From assembly GCA_002344125.1 (NCBI GenBank), contig DDTQ01000008.1:188262-252261 (forward strand): a DNA stretch of 64,000 nt, read 5' to 3'. Below the pieces are notes generated by a model that did no database searches, was not told the DNA's origin, and was given only the letters and a program-made list of their open reading frames with translations. Position numbers and translations under genes: made by a program. This DNA comes from Ignavibacteria bacterium UBA2360. Lineage in GTDB: Bacteria > Bacteroidota > Ignavibacteria > Tepidaquicellales > OLB5. Positions 34,196 to 42,990 of this stretch are shown here, piece by piece; position 1 is the stretch's first letter, and the number at the start of each line of letters is the position of its first letter.

Positions 34196-36088
34196 ATGCA
34201 AACTGACCTATATTTTATTTTAGATTTTGACAGCACCTTTGTTAAGGTAGAAGCCCTTGATGAACTTGCGGCTATTGCTTTCAAAAACCACCCGCGCAGC
34301 GAAGAAATGTTCAATACGATCACCGGGCTTACAAATGACGCCATGAACGGGAAGGTGCTCTTTAATGAGTCACTTGCAAAACGGATCAAGCTGTTAAATG
34401 CAAATAAAACACATATTAACTCCTTGATCAAAAGGCTCAATAATCAGGTATCTTCTTCTATAACCTCTAATTTAGCATTTTTTAAAAAAAATTCATCTAA
34501 TATTTTTGTAATATCAGGCGGTTTCAAAGATTATATTATTCCGGTTGTAAAAAAATTCGGCATACCTGCGGGCAATGTTTTTGCCAATACGTTTACATTT
34601 GATAAACAAGGGAACATCACCGGGTTTGATAAGAGAAATTTGCTCTCGCAAAGCGGGGGAAAGGTAAAACAGGTAAGAGCCCTTAAGTTAAAGGGGGAGC
34701 TTATCGCAATTGGCGATGGTTACACCGATTATGAACTGAAGCAGTCCGGCTTGATAAGCAGATTCTATGCTTTCACTGAAAATATTGAGCGGCATAATGT
34801 AATGGAAAAAGCCGATCACGTAACCCCGAGCTTTGATGAATTTTTATATATGACAAAATTACCAATGAACATTTCGTATCCCAAGAACAGAATAAGAGTA
34901 TTGCTGCTGGAAAATATTCACAAGGATGCGCACGAACTCTTTAAACAGGAAGGTTATAGTGTAGAGGTCATAAATAAAAGTTTAACCGAAGATGAACTTG
35001 CAGATAAGATAAAAGATGTTTCAATACTTTGTATCCGTTCAAAAACGGTTGTATCGCAGAAAGCAATTTCAAAGGCGAAAAAATTATTGGCTGTTGGCGC
35101 ATTTTGCGTTGGTACAAATCAGATTGACCTGAATGCCTGCCTAAGCAGTGGAGTTATCGCATTCAACGCGCCGTTCAGCAACACGCGCAGCGTGGTTGAG
35201 CTTGTATTGGGTGAAATTATTATGCTTATGCGCGGAATATTGGATAAGAGTAAGAATCTGCACAAGGGCATTTGGGATAAATCCTCAGCAGGCAGCTACG
35301 AAGTGCGAGGTAAAAAACTCGGAATTATCGGATACGGAAAGATAGGTTCGCAGCTTTCTGTGCTGGCCGAAGATATGGGTATGGAAGTTTATTACTATGA
35401 TACTCTTGAAAAACTTGCCCTGGGTAACGCCAGGAAATGCCACTCTTTAAAAGAGCTGCTCAGGAAATCAGATATCATAACAATCCATGTTGATGGCAGT
35501 GAGCAAAATACTAACCTCATTGGTGAAAAAGAATTCCGCAGCATGAAACAGGGGGTGATCTTCCTAAACCTAAGCAGGGGATTTGTGGTGGATATAGAAG
35601 CGTTAAAAGCCAATATTCTTGGCGGGAAAGTAAGGGGTGCCTCGATCGATGTATTCCCGTATGAACCTATCAGCAATGATGAAAAGTTCGCCAGCGGACT
35701 TGAAGACCTGCCTAACGTTATACTGACCCCGCATATTGGCGGCAGCACAGATGAAGCACAGCGGGATATTGCGAATTTTGTGCCGCGAAAGATCATAGAT
35801 TTTGTGAACAGCGGGAATTCGTATTACAGCGTGAATTTCCCGAATATTCAGCTTCCTTCATTTCAGAATGCGCACAGGCTTATTCATATTCACCAAAACG
35901 TGCCCGGCATTCTGGCAAGGATTAACTCGATCTTTGCGGAGCACGAAATCAATATAATAGGGCAGTACCTAAAAACCAATGAACAGATAGGTTATGTGAT
36001 AACCGATATCAGCAAAAAGTATGACCCGAAAGTGATAAATGAATTGAAAGAAATTGATCATACTATCAAATTCAGGATTTTGTATTGA
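34196..36088 (+). CDS. serA: Phosphoserine phosphatase / D-3-phosphoglycerate dehydrogenase fusion
   Basis: About 630 residues. N-terminal HAD domain: nucleophile loop DFDST at 10-14, motif II SGG at 107-109, motif III GDGYTD at 173-178, matching SerB-type phosphoserine phosphatases. From about 235 it is a SerA-type dehydrogenase with GIIGYGKIGSQ (NAD loop), SRGFVVD and LTPHIGGST (active-site His), and a final ACT domain (NVPGILARINSIFAEHEIN). It thus carries the first and last enzymes of serine synthesis. The ATG at 34196 is preferred to a TTG two codons earlier; both lie at the edge of the preceding terminator hairpin. Confidence 0.92.
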   Translation: MQTDLYFILDFDSTFVKVEALDELAAIAFKNHPRSEEMFNTITGLTNDAMNGKVLFNESLAKRIKLLNANKTHINSLIKRLNNQVSSSITSNLAFFKKNSSNIFVISGGFKDYIIPVVKKFGIPAGNVFANTFTFDKQGNITGFDKRNLLSQSGGKVKQVRALKLKGELIAIGDGYTDYELKQSGLISRFYAFTENIERHNVMEKADHVTPSFDEFLYMTKLPMNISYPKNRIRVLLLENIHKDAHELFKQEGYSVEVINKSLTEDELADKIKDVSILCIRSKTVVSQKAISKAKKLLAVGAFCVGTNQIDLNACLSSGVIAFNAPFSNTRSVVELVLGEIIMLMRGILDKSKNLHKGIWDKSSAGSYEVRGKKLGIIGYGKIGSQLSVLAEDMGMEVYYYDTLEKLALGNARKCHSLKELLRKSDIITIHVDGSEQNTNLIGEKEFRSMKQGVIFLNLSRGFVVDIEALKANILGGKVRGASIDVFPYEPISNDEKFASGLEDLPNVILTPHIGGSTDEAQRDIANFVPRKIIDFVNSGNSYYSVNFPNIQLPSFQNAHRLIHIHQNVPGILARINSIFAEHEINIIGQYLKTNEQIGYVITDISKKYDPKVINELKEIDHTIKFRILY

Positions 36089-36151
36089 TCAGAAACGATT
36101 TCAAACAGCAGCATTCTCAAACAGAGTTCAGGAACATGGCTTCATTTCCCT

Positions 36152-36212
36152 CTTGTGAGGGGTGGGCAGCCGCAGGCTGGCCAGCTTGTCACGCCCGAGC
36201 GAGAGGGTGTGT
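36152..36212. repeat. GAGGGGTGG...GGGTGTGT intergenic repeat, copy 2
   Basis: CTTGTGAGGGGTGG, then a GGCAGCC-gca-GGCTGGCC palindrome, then CACGCCCGAGCGAGAGGGTG and TGT. Shares block order with 27035-27074. A CCCTC/GAGGG hairpin overlaps its left end. Confidence 0.55.
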
Positions 36213-36252
36213 AATCAAAAAGGCTTTTTATACTTAATTTTAATACTTCATT

Positions 36253-37539
36253 TTGTTAACACAGGCACTATTAATAGCTATTCTCATACTTGTTAATGCA
36301 ATTTTTGTGGTAACTGAGTATGCCATTATCAGGGTTCGTACAGCGGAAATTGACGCATTGGTACGGAAAGGAAATGTAAAGGCAAAACTTGCTAAAACCG
36401 TAATTAGTGATCTTGACCGGTATATTTCCGCTACGCAGCTGGGTATTACTTTTGTAAACCTGCTGCTTGGCTGGGTTGGTGAAGATATCTTCATTAACCT
36501 GCTGCAGCCCGTGTTCATTTCGCTCGGTATTTCTGATTCTTTCAGCCAAACCCTTGCTGTTATTTTCGGGCTTCTCATCATAACGTATTTTACCATTACA
36601 ATTGGCGAGCTTGCTCCAAAAGCATTCGCAATAAGAAAATACCTGGGAGCTGCGCTCTGGCTTTCTTACCCGCTCATAATATTTTATAAAATATTCAAAC
36701 CGTTCATATGGCTGCTGAATATCTCAGCAAACCTGATTATCCGCTTAATGGGCATTAAACCCTTGCTGAACGATAGCGGAATAAATACAGAAGAAGAAAT
36801 CAGGCAGGTAATACGCGAAGGCAGAAGAACAGGTATTATTGATCAGACCGAACATCAGCTCATAGAGAAAATTTTCGATTTTAACGATAAGCTTGCCAAA
36901 GAAATTATGGTGCACAGGGGAAGTATGATCGTTCTGGATATTGACGCACCGCGCGATAAGATTTATGAAATTGTTACTGAAGAGGGTTATTCCAGAATTC
37001 CCGTTTACAAAGATACAATTGATAACATCATTGGTATCATTTACGCCAAAGATCTCATTTCAGCATCCGAACATAAACAGCTCATTTCACTAAGTGATAT
37101 AATCCGTCCCGCTTATTTTGTGAATGAAACAAAAAACATCGGCATACTGCTAAGGGAATTCCAGAAGCACAAAGTGCATATGGGTATAGTAGTGAATGAA
37201 TATGGCGGTGTTGAAGGCCTGGTAACAATGGAAGATATTATTGAAGAGATAACCGGCGAGATAATGGATGAATATGATAACGAATCACCTGATATTATCA
37301 AAGGAAAGAATCAGGAATACCTGGTGAACCCGGTAATACCCGTTACGGAGTTCAACGAAAAATTCAAAGCCTCTATCCCTCTGGATAAAGGCTACAATAC
37401 TCTTGGAGGTTTTTTATATTACGTGACGGGTCACATTCCCGAGCTTTACGAAAGGATAGATCACGGGGGATTGACTTTCATTGTGGCCGCCAAGCAGCGT
37501 AATACAATAAAACAGGTTAAAGTGATAAAGAACATTTAA
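36253..37539 (+). CDS. CNNM/CorC-family membrane protein (HlyC/CorC, CBS domains)
   Basis: 428 residues. An N-terminal CNNM (DUF21) transmembrane domain to about 190 (FVVTEYAIIRVRTAEI ... TIGELAPKAFAIRK), a CBS pair at about 205-330 (EIMVHRGSMIVLDI, SRIPVYKDTIDNIIGIIYAKD, VHMGIVVNEYGGVEGLVTMEDI) and a C-terminal CorC/HlyC domain (YNTLGGFLYYVTGHIPE). Family members export Mg or other divalent cations. The only start in frame after the stop at 36241 is TTG at 36253. A close paralogue lies 549 bases downstream. Confidence 0.93.
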   Translation: MLTQALLIAILILVNAIFVVTEYAIIRVRTAEIDALVRKGNVKAKLAKTVISDLDRYISATQLGITFVNLLLGWVGEDIFINLLQPVFISLGISDSFSQTLAVIFGLLIITYFTITIGELAPKAFAIRKYLGAALWLSYPLIIFYKIFKPFIWLLNISANLIIRLMGIKPLLNDSGINTEEEIRQVIREGRRTGIIDQTEHQLIEKIFDFNDKLAKEIMVHRGSMIVLDIDAPRDKIYEIVTEEGYSRIPVYKDTIDNIIGIIYAKDLISASEHKQLISLSDIIRPAYFVNETKNIGILLREFQKHKVHMGIVVNEYGGVEGLVTMEDIIEEITGEIMDEYDNESPDIIKGKNQEYLVNPVIPVTEFNEKFKASIPLDKGYNTLGGFLYYVTGHIPELYERIDHGGLTFIVAAKQRNTIKQVKVIKNI

Positions 37540-37549
37540 ATCTGCTATT

Positions 37550-37924
37550 TTACCTCACCTTGACGGGCAGCTCGCTGCCTATTATGAACTGACCGTTCAC
37601 ACCCTGTATATCAACCGGAATTTTATCACCGAAGACAGATCTCCCGTTCACTGAGCTGATATCAACCCTCAGGCTTTTGCTTGAGCTTCCATCTATCCTT
37701 TGCAGATCAACCGGCATATAACCGCCTGAAACGGATGAACCGCCTATGGACCTTATATTCACATCCTGTACAGTATCGTACGCATTTGCATCCCCGGGTG
37801 TAAAATAAATGTTAACTGTTATAAGAAGCAGACAAACCGCTATGACCGTAAGCACGGTTTTTGAGTATTTATCAAGATTTACAGTTGTTTTTGTTTGCTG
37901 TGAATTTGGAGTGATTTCTGCCAT
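37550..37924 (-). CDS. Small membrane-anchored protein with VDI/NG repeats
   Basis: 124 residues. After a polar N-terminus there is one transmembrane helix (VLTVIAVCLLLITVNIYF, about 29-46), then about 70 residues of a degenerate repeat: VNIRSIGG, VDLQRIDG, VDISSVNG, VDIQGVNG, roughly 16-24 residues apart, which predicts a small beta-solenoid or strand-rich extracytoplasmic domain. No family recognised. It lies between two CNNM paralogues in opposite orientation, ending 10 bases from the first gene's stop. Confidence 0.65.
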   Translation of the reverse strand: MAEITPNSQQTKTTVNLDKYSKTVLTVIAVCLLLITVNIYFTPGDANAYDTVQDVNIRSIGGSSVSGGYMPVDLQRIDGSSSKSLRVDISSVNGRSVFGDKIPVDIQGVNGQFIIGSELPVKVR

Positions 37925-38087
37925 TTTCAGACCTTTCCTTTCGGTGTATGCACTGTATTTTAAAAGTGCAGTATATTTTGATTAGTATATTTGTTATATT
38001 TACAGTGAAAATAATGTATTTACAGGAAAAAAAGTGAGCAAAAGTTCGGGATTTAGTGTAAATTTTTGTAAAGTTAATGCACGGTAA

Positions 38088-39389
38088 ATGTATTTAGGCA
38101 GCGTATTTTTTGAAATACTGGCAGTAGCGGCATTGGTGCTGGCCAACGCTTTTTTTGTGGCAGCAGAATTTGCAATTGTAAAAGTAAGATCGACCCAAAT
38201 ACAAACCCTGGCAGAAAAACAGAGCCGCGCTAAAATGGCCATGAAACTGATATCTCACCTTGATGAATATTTATCAGCTACGCAGCTTGGTATAACAATT
38301 ACATCACTTGCGCTTGGCTGGATAGGTGAACCGGTTACGGCTAAGATCCTCGCTCCGTTAATGACTGCATTGGGTATCGATAACCCGAACGTAGTTCACA
38401 CAATTTCTATTATTACAGGATTCGTACTTATAACGTTCCTTCACATAGTACTTGGCGAGCTTGCCCCAAAATCCATGGCTATCAGGTACGCAAAAGCCAC
38501 CACTCTGTTTGTAGCTAACCCGCTTAATATATTCTATCTGGTATTTAAACCGTTCATATGGTTCCTTAACGGCGCAGCGAATTTAATACTCAGAATGTTC
38601 GGGATGCAGCCGGTTACGGAATCAGAGAGGTTTCACTCAGAAGAAGAGCTGCGCCTGCTCATAACCGAAGGCCGGAAATCAGGCGCTATCGACCAGACCG
38701 AGCATCAGCTCATTGAAAAGATATTTGAATTCAACGATAAGCAGGTGAGCGAGATCATGGTTCCAAGGAACCATATGATCGCTATTAACCTGGAAGATTC
38801 CAGGGAAGAAATTTTTCAGATCGTTACAGAAGAAGGTTTTTCAAGAATTCCGGTTTACAAAGAAACCATTGATAATATTATTGGCATTATTTATACCAAG
38901 GATCTTATTTCTGCTTCTGAACACAGGGAGCTAATTGCCCTGCAGGATATTATACGCCCCGCGTTTTTTGTTTCTTCAACAAAACAGATTGGCAACCTGC
39001 TTAAGGAAATGCAGCGCAGCAAAGTACACATGGCTATTGTAGTGGATGAATACGGCGGTGTAGAAGGACTGGTTACCATTGAGGATATCATTGAAGAGAT
39101 CGTTGGTGAAATTCAGGATGAATATGATGTTGATGAAACGCAGGAAGTTGTTAATGAAAAAAGCGGCGTGTATCTTGTGAACCCGATAATTTCAATTGAG
39201 AATTTTAATTCCCGGTTTAAAACGGCTATACCGGAAGACCCTGATTACCAGACACTTAACGGCTTTTTGCAGAAGGTTACTGGACATATACCCGAGGTTT
39301 ATGAAAGAATTGATTATAAGGGAATGAGTTTTGTTATCACTAAAAAATCCGGCAACCGGATAATGCAGGTCAGGGTCCAGAAGATCTGA
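38088..39389 (+). CDS. CNNM/CorC-family membrane protein, second paralogue
   Basis: 433 residues with the same order as the protein at 36253: DUF21/CNNM membrane domain (FFVAAEFAIVKVRSTQI ... VLGELAPKSMAIRY), CBS pair (EIMVPRNHMIAINL, SRIPVYKETIDNIIGIIYTKD, YGGVEGLVTIEDI) and CorC/HlyC domain (YQTLNGFLQKVTGHIPE). Roughly half of the residues match its neighbour by eye, so this is an older tandem duplication. A TATATTTG sits at 37986-37993 but has no TTG at a fitting distance. Divalent cation efflux is the family role. Confidence 0.94.
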   Translation: MYLGSVFFEILAVAALVLANAFFVAAEFAIVKVRSTQIQTLAEKQSRAKMAMKLISHLDEYLSATQLGITITSLALGWIGEPVTAKILAPLMTALGIDNPNVVHTISIITGFVLITFLHIVLGELAPKSMAIRYAKATTLFVANPLNIFYLVFKPFIWFLNGAANLILRMFGMQPVTESERFHSEEELRLLITEGRKSGAIDQTEHQLIEKIFEFNDKQVSEIMVPRNHMIAINLEDSREEIFQIVTEEGFSRIPVYKETIDNIIGIIYTKDLISASEHRELIALQDIIRPAFFVSSTKQIGNLLKEMQRSKVHMAIVVDEYGGVEGLVTIEDIIEEIVGEIQDEYDVDETQEVVNEKSGVYLVNPIISIENFNSRFKTAIPEDPDYQTLNGFLQKVTGHIPEVYERIDYKGMSFVITKKSGNRIMQVRVQKI

Positions 39390-39413
39390 TAACCGGAGCC
39401 TGCTATTTGTTTT

Positions 39414-40880
39414 CTATTCCCCCGGTTTTGTATCTGCGGACCTGCCTTTTGAACCCATACTTTTTATTTTACCTATCAGCATTTTCATTTCGTCAGAATT
39501 TTTCAGGTTAAAATACAGGTACACAGAAGCAGCGGCAAAGTACAGCGCCGCAAGCGGTATCCTGTAAACAAGTGCCAGGTCATAGTAGTAACTTACTGCC
39601 ACAATTGCCGCCGCCGGCAAAAATAAAGCCGCAACAGTAATGTATCCATAGTTAACAGGATACAGTTTCTGTGAAACCGATAGCGTAAGTACGAAGATCA
39701 GGAAATTTGCTGACATTATTGATAGCGCCGCTCCAACAGCGCCGATTGCGGGAGTCAACAGGAAGTTCATTGCAATATTTACAGCTGCCGCTGTAAGTGT
39801 TATCCAGATAGTATGCTGCGCCTTTTTTGTTACCGCAATACCGATCGATACAATGAAATACCCGCTGAAAAAAACCACGCTCATACATAAAAACGGCACA
39901 ACTGCCTTTGCTGAATAATATGCCGGTTGTGTAAATACTTTAAGCAGATCAATGGAAAACATCGAAATGAAAAAAACAGCGAGGATATTCACAACGAAAT
40001 ATATGAAGAATACTTTTGCGTAGATCTTTTTTGCATTAGGCTCGTATTGTATATCCATCGCATAAGGTGACCATGCCATCTGCAACGCTCCGGAGACGAG
40101 TCCCAGGAATGATGCAAGCTTGAATCCAACGGCATAAATGCCAATATCTGCTATGTTCCTGTAATGAGCCAGGAAATAGCGGTCTGTGGTTGTGAGTATC
40201 CACACGGCAAAAGCCGTGCCTATCAGCGGACTGCCGTAGGCAAGTATTTTCTTTGCCCAGCTGAATGAAAAATGTATGCCGTACCTGCTGAACACATAGT
40301 AAATTGTGAATGCCGCCATTATACCGTAACAGATAACACTTGCCATTATGGCGCCCCACACACCTTTTTTGAGTATGAGGATAAAATAAATGTTAAGCCC
40401 GATATTTATCAGCAAATTTGAAACAGATACCCATGTAAAGATCCACGGGCGCTTTTCAAACCTGATAAGATCAGTGAAAAATGAATAGATAGATTGAACG
40501 GCAAGTGAAATACCTGTTAATATAAGGAAAAGTGAATAGTCTTTGCCGAAGATAAGAAAAGTAAGTTTATGTGATAGTGCCCCAACCAGTATGAACGCGG
40601 CAGCCGCAAAAGTTATTCTGATAAAGAGTGTTGAAGAGACCATCACAGGCCGCTCCTTAAGATGTTCTTTTCTGAAATAATAATAGCTTAAGGATGAATC
40701 AGTGCCGGAAACTACCAGGTAAATACTGATAATTGCAACAGTTCCAAGCAGATCAAGAATACCGTAGTCCTCCGGGGTAAGTAAAGCGGTGTAAAGCGGC
40801 AGCAGAAATACCCCGATGAATTTTTGAATATACGTGCTTAAACCGTATATCAGTGTTTCTTTGAAAAAACGTTTAAGCAA
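39414..40880 (-). CDS. Polysaccharide flippase (Wzx/RfbX-type, MOP superfamily)
   Basis: 488 residues with about 12-14 transmembrane helices and the N-terminal signature of the polysaccharide transporter family (KETLIYGLSTYIQKFIGVFLLPLYTALLTPEDYG). It would flip lipid-linked oligosaccharide units across the inner membrane. It is the last gene of the 20-gene minus-strand operon (60702 to 39414), two bases after the preceding stop, with a TTG start. A soluble basic tail (MLIGKIKSMGSKGRSADTK) follows the last helix. Confidence 0.9.
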   Translation of the reverse strand: MLKRFFKETLIYGLSTYIQKFIGVFLLPLYTALLTPEDYGILDLLGTVAIISIYLVVSGTDSSLSYYYFRKEHLKERPVMVSSTLFIRITFAAAAFILVGALSHKLTFLIFGKDYSLFLILTGISLAVQSIYSFFTDLIRFEKRPWIFTWVSVSNLLINIGLNIYFILILKKGVWGAIMASVICYGIMAAFTIYYVFSRYGIHFSFSWAKKILAYGSPLIGTAFAVWILTTTDRYFLAHYRNIADIGIYAVGFKLASFLGLVSGALQMAWSPYAMDIQYEPNAKKIYAKVFFIYFVVNILAVFFISMFSIDLLKVFTQPAYYSAKAVVPFLCMSVVFFSGYFIVSIGIAVTKKAQHTIWITLTAAAVNIAMNFLLTPAIGAVGAALSIMSANFLIFVLTLSVSQKLYPVNYGYITVAALFLPAAAIVAVSYYYDLALVYRIPLAALYFAAASVYLYFNLKNSDEMKMLIGKIKSMGSKGRSADTKPGE

Positions 40881-40882
40881 TT

Positions 40883-41911
40883 TTACTTTTCCTTTTCAAG
40901 TAGCTTATAATATTCTTTAGCTATTTTTGCTGCGTCGTGGTATTTTTCAATGTACTCTCTTGAGCGGATTCCGATATCTATCAGTTTAGCGGGATTCTGA
41001 AGTATCTCTTTCAATTTAAAATAAAGTGTTTCAGGATTTGCGTTTATTACCGGTATATCAGCGGGGGAACTTTCCATTATATCTTCCCTGATATAACATA
41101 CAACAGGCTTACCCATGGCCATACTTTCAATTGAAAGCAGTCCGTAAAATCCAACAAGCATCTGGTCAATTACCAGATCTGCGTTTTCAATTTCTTTATA
41201 TAGCTCTTCGGCTTTTACGTTGCTTATTGTTTTGTAGTCAAATTCATATTCACCCTGCAGCTTTTTTATCGTTTCGTTAATGTATTTAGTACCTTTGTAT
41301 TCCTCGTTTGAAGGAGCATGAAGTATCTTAAGCTTTCTGCCCGGGTTTACACCTGTGTAATTGAATTTGGTTATATCCACCGGAAATAGTGTTGTATGAT
41401 ATTTTCTGTTCAGTGAACCGGCAGCTTCTTCTGCGCTTACCAGTATATCAAAAGTTTTTTCGATATTACTTATTTTTCCGGGTTTTGATGCAAGTACGCA
41501 GCCAACAAAAGATTTGTATTCATCACTGCAATTCCGGCACGGATTCCATTTGAACCGCTCAACTTTTTCAGGCAGCCTGATATCGCAACCGGTAAAAATA
41601 ACAAGTGTTTTTCTGCCAAAGAACTTCAGGAATTTAATATCTCCAAAATTCGGGAACAGAGTTCCTGATGAATCAAATATGAAGTAATCATATTTAAACA
41701 GCAGTTTGGTTATCAATTTCAGTTTCTGAAACTTTCTGATAAGCTGATTAGATGAATAAGATATCAATTTATCAGTTTGGTAACCGAAAATATGCTCATT
41801 CAGGGAATAAAAATCCGCGGTAATTCCGTTTTGCTCAAAGCCTTTCTTCAAGCTTGTGAATATACCCGCGATATTTTCCAGACCCAAGAAGACTTTTTTG
41901 TTTGAATGCAT
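40883..41911 (-). CDS. Glycosyltransferase (GT-B fold, GT4-like)
   Basis: 342 residues. The C-terminal half has the GT-B pattern: KILHAPSNEEYKGTKYI, then ENADLVIDQMLVGFYGLLSIESMAMGKPVVCYI, containing the conserved Glu of GT4 enzymes. The N-terminal half is divergent and has a small Cys cluster (FKWNPCRNCSDEYKSFVGCV) that could bind a metal. No signal peptide, so it acts at the cytoplasmic face on a nucleotide sugar. Donor and acceptor are unknown. It lies 45 bases downstream of an SDR gene in the operon. Confidence 0.8.
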   Translation of the reverse strand: MHSNKKVFLGLENIAGIFTSLKKGFEQNGITADFYSLNEHIFGYQTDKLISYSSNQLIRKFQKLKLITKLLFKYDYFIFDSSGTLFPNFGDIKFLKFFGRKTLVIFTGCDIRLPEKVERFKWNPCRNCSDEYKSFVGCVLASKPGKISNIEKTFDILVSAEEAAGSLNRKYHTTLFPVDITKFNYTGVNPGRKLKILHAPSNEEYKGTKYINETIKKLQGEYEFDYKTISNVKAEELYKEIENADLVIDQMLVGFYGLLSIESMAMGKPVVCYIREDIMESSPADIPVINANPETLYFKLKEILQNPAKLIDIGIRSREYIEKYHDAAKIAKEYYKLLEKEK

Positions 41912-41956
41912 TTACAAAAGTTAAAATTTCTAAAATAAGGGATTTGAAAAAAAATA

Positions 41957-42952
41957 CTACCAGTAATGTTTTTTATACTTTTTGTAATATTCTATGGTTT
42001 TTGATATTCCTTCATCCAGGGATATTTTAGGCTGCCAGCCTATTGCTGCTTTTATTTTCGTTATATCAGCGTAGTAATCGCCGGGTTCGAGCGCTTTCCG
42101 TTCAGAAGTGAACTCTGTATGATCAACTCTTCCGGTGCCGGCTATTCCAATTATCTTGTTTGCCAGCTCAACAAAACTCAGCGGTACGCCAGAACCAACA
42201 TTATATACTTCACCATAAGTATTTTCTGAGAGGGCAATAGCCAGCATGGAATCAGTCAAATCATCTATATAAAGGTAATCCCTTAATATTCTGCCATCGC
42301 CAAATATCGGGATAGTTTCATTATCCATTGCTTTGCGAATGAACCAGTTGAATACTCCGTACTCATCGTGCGCCATCTGGTGGCGTGGCCCGAACGTATT
42401 GGTAATACGAAGACACACCGATTTTATATGATGCAGGTTATGATAAGTTAACACAATTCTTTCAGCAGCAAAGTTTGTTATAGCGTATATCCCGATCGGG
42501 TTTATTGCGTGATTTTCTGCTACAGGCAGTGAGAGCGATGAACCGTATTCGCCGCGCGTTCCCGTAAAAATTACCCTTGCTTCGGGATTGTTCATTCTGA
42601 GCGCTTCCATTAATACAAGTGTGCCTTCAACATTGATCGAGAGATCATTAAGCGGGTCCTTAACGCTGTCAACATGGTTCACTTGTCCTGCAATATGAAA
42701 GATATAGTCCATCCCTTTTACAAGATGGTTCATAGAAGTCGGGTTTCTGATATCAGAAATGTTGACCTTAACTTTATCCTTAACGGGCTCAATATTAAAC
42801 AAATTTCCGCCCTGGCGGGGGAGCATGTTATCGACAATCAGCACTTCTGCGCCAAGCTCAGTGAGCCTTATACTCAAATTGCTGCCAACAAAACCAAGCC
42901 CGCCGGTGATGAGTATCCTCTTATTTTTCAGATGATTATTATTTTCTTTCAT
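41957..42952 (-). CDS. NAD-dependent sugar epimerase/dehydratase (extended SDR) with Y-x3-N
   Basis: 331 residues. NAD loop GGLGFVG at 17-23, FHIAGQVNHVDS for the middle region, RDYLYIDDLTDSM and GEVYNVGSG typical of nucleotide-sugar epimerases. At the catalytic position it reads Y156-A-I-T-N160, so the usual Lys is Asn. It may belong to a subgroup that tolerates this, or have a changed function. Within the operon it lies between wbqC-like and glycosyltransferase genes. It probably modifies a nucleotide sugar; the reaction is not determined. Confidence 0.85.
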   Translation of the reverse strand: MKENNNHLKNKRILITGGLGFVGSNLSIRLTELGAEVLIVDNMLPRQGGNLFNIEPVKDKVKVNISDIRNPTSMNHLVKGMDYIFHIAGQVNHVDSVKDPLNDLSINVEGTLVLMEALRMNNPEARVIFTGTRGEYGSSLSLPVAENHAINPIGIYAITNFAAERIVLTYHNLHHIKSVCLRITNTFGPRHQMAHDEYGVFNWFIRKAMDNETIPIFGDGRILRDYLYIDDLTDSMLAIALSENTYGEVYNVGSGVPLSFVELANKIIGIAGTGRVDHTEFTSERKALEPGDYYADITKIKAAIGWQPKISLDEGISKTIEYYKKYKKHYW

Positions 42953-42990
42953 TTAGGCAAAATTAACTAAAATTTTCAATAGTATTGGAG

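Noticed and set aside
37986..37993. TATATTTG as promoter of the second CNNM gene
   Set aside because: No TTG at 17-23 bases upstream and almost 100 bases to the ATG; support too weak.
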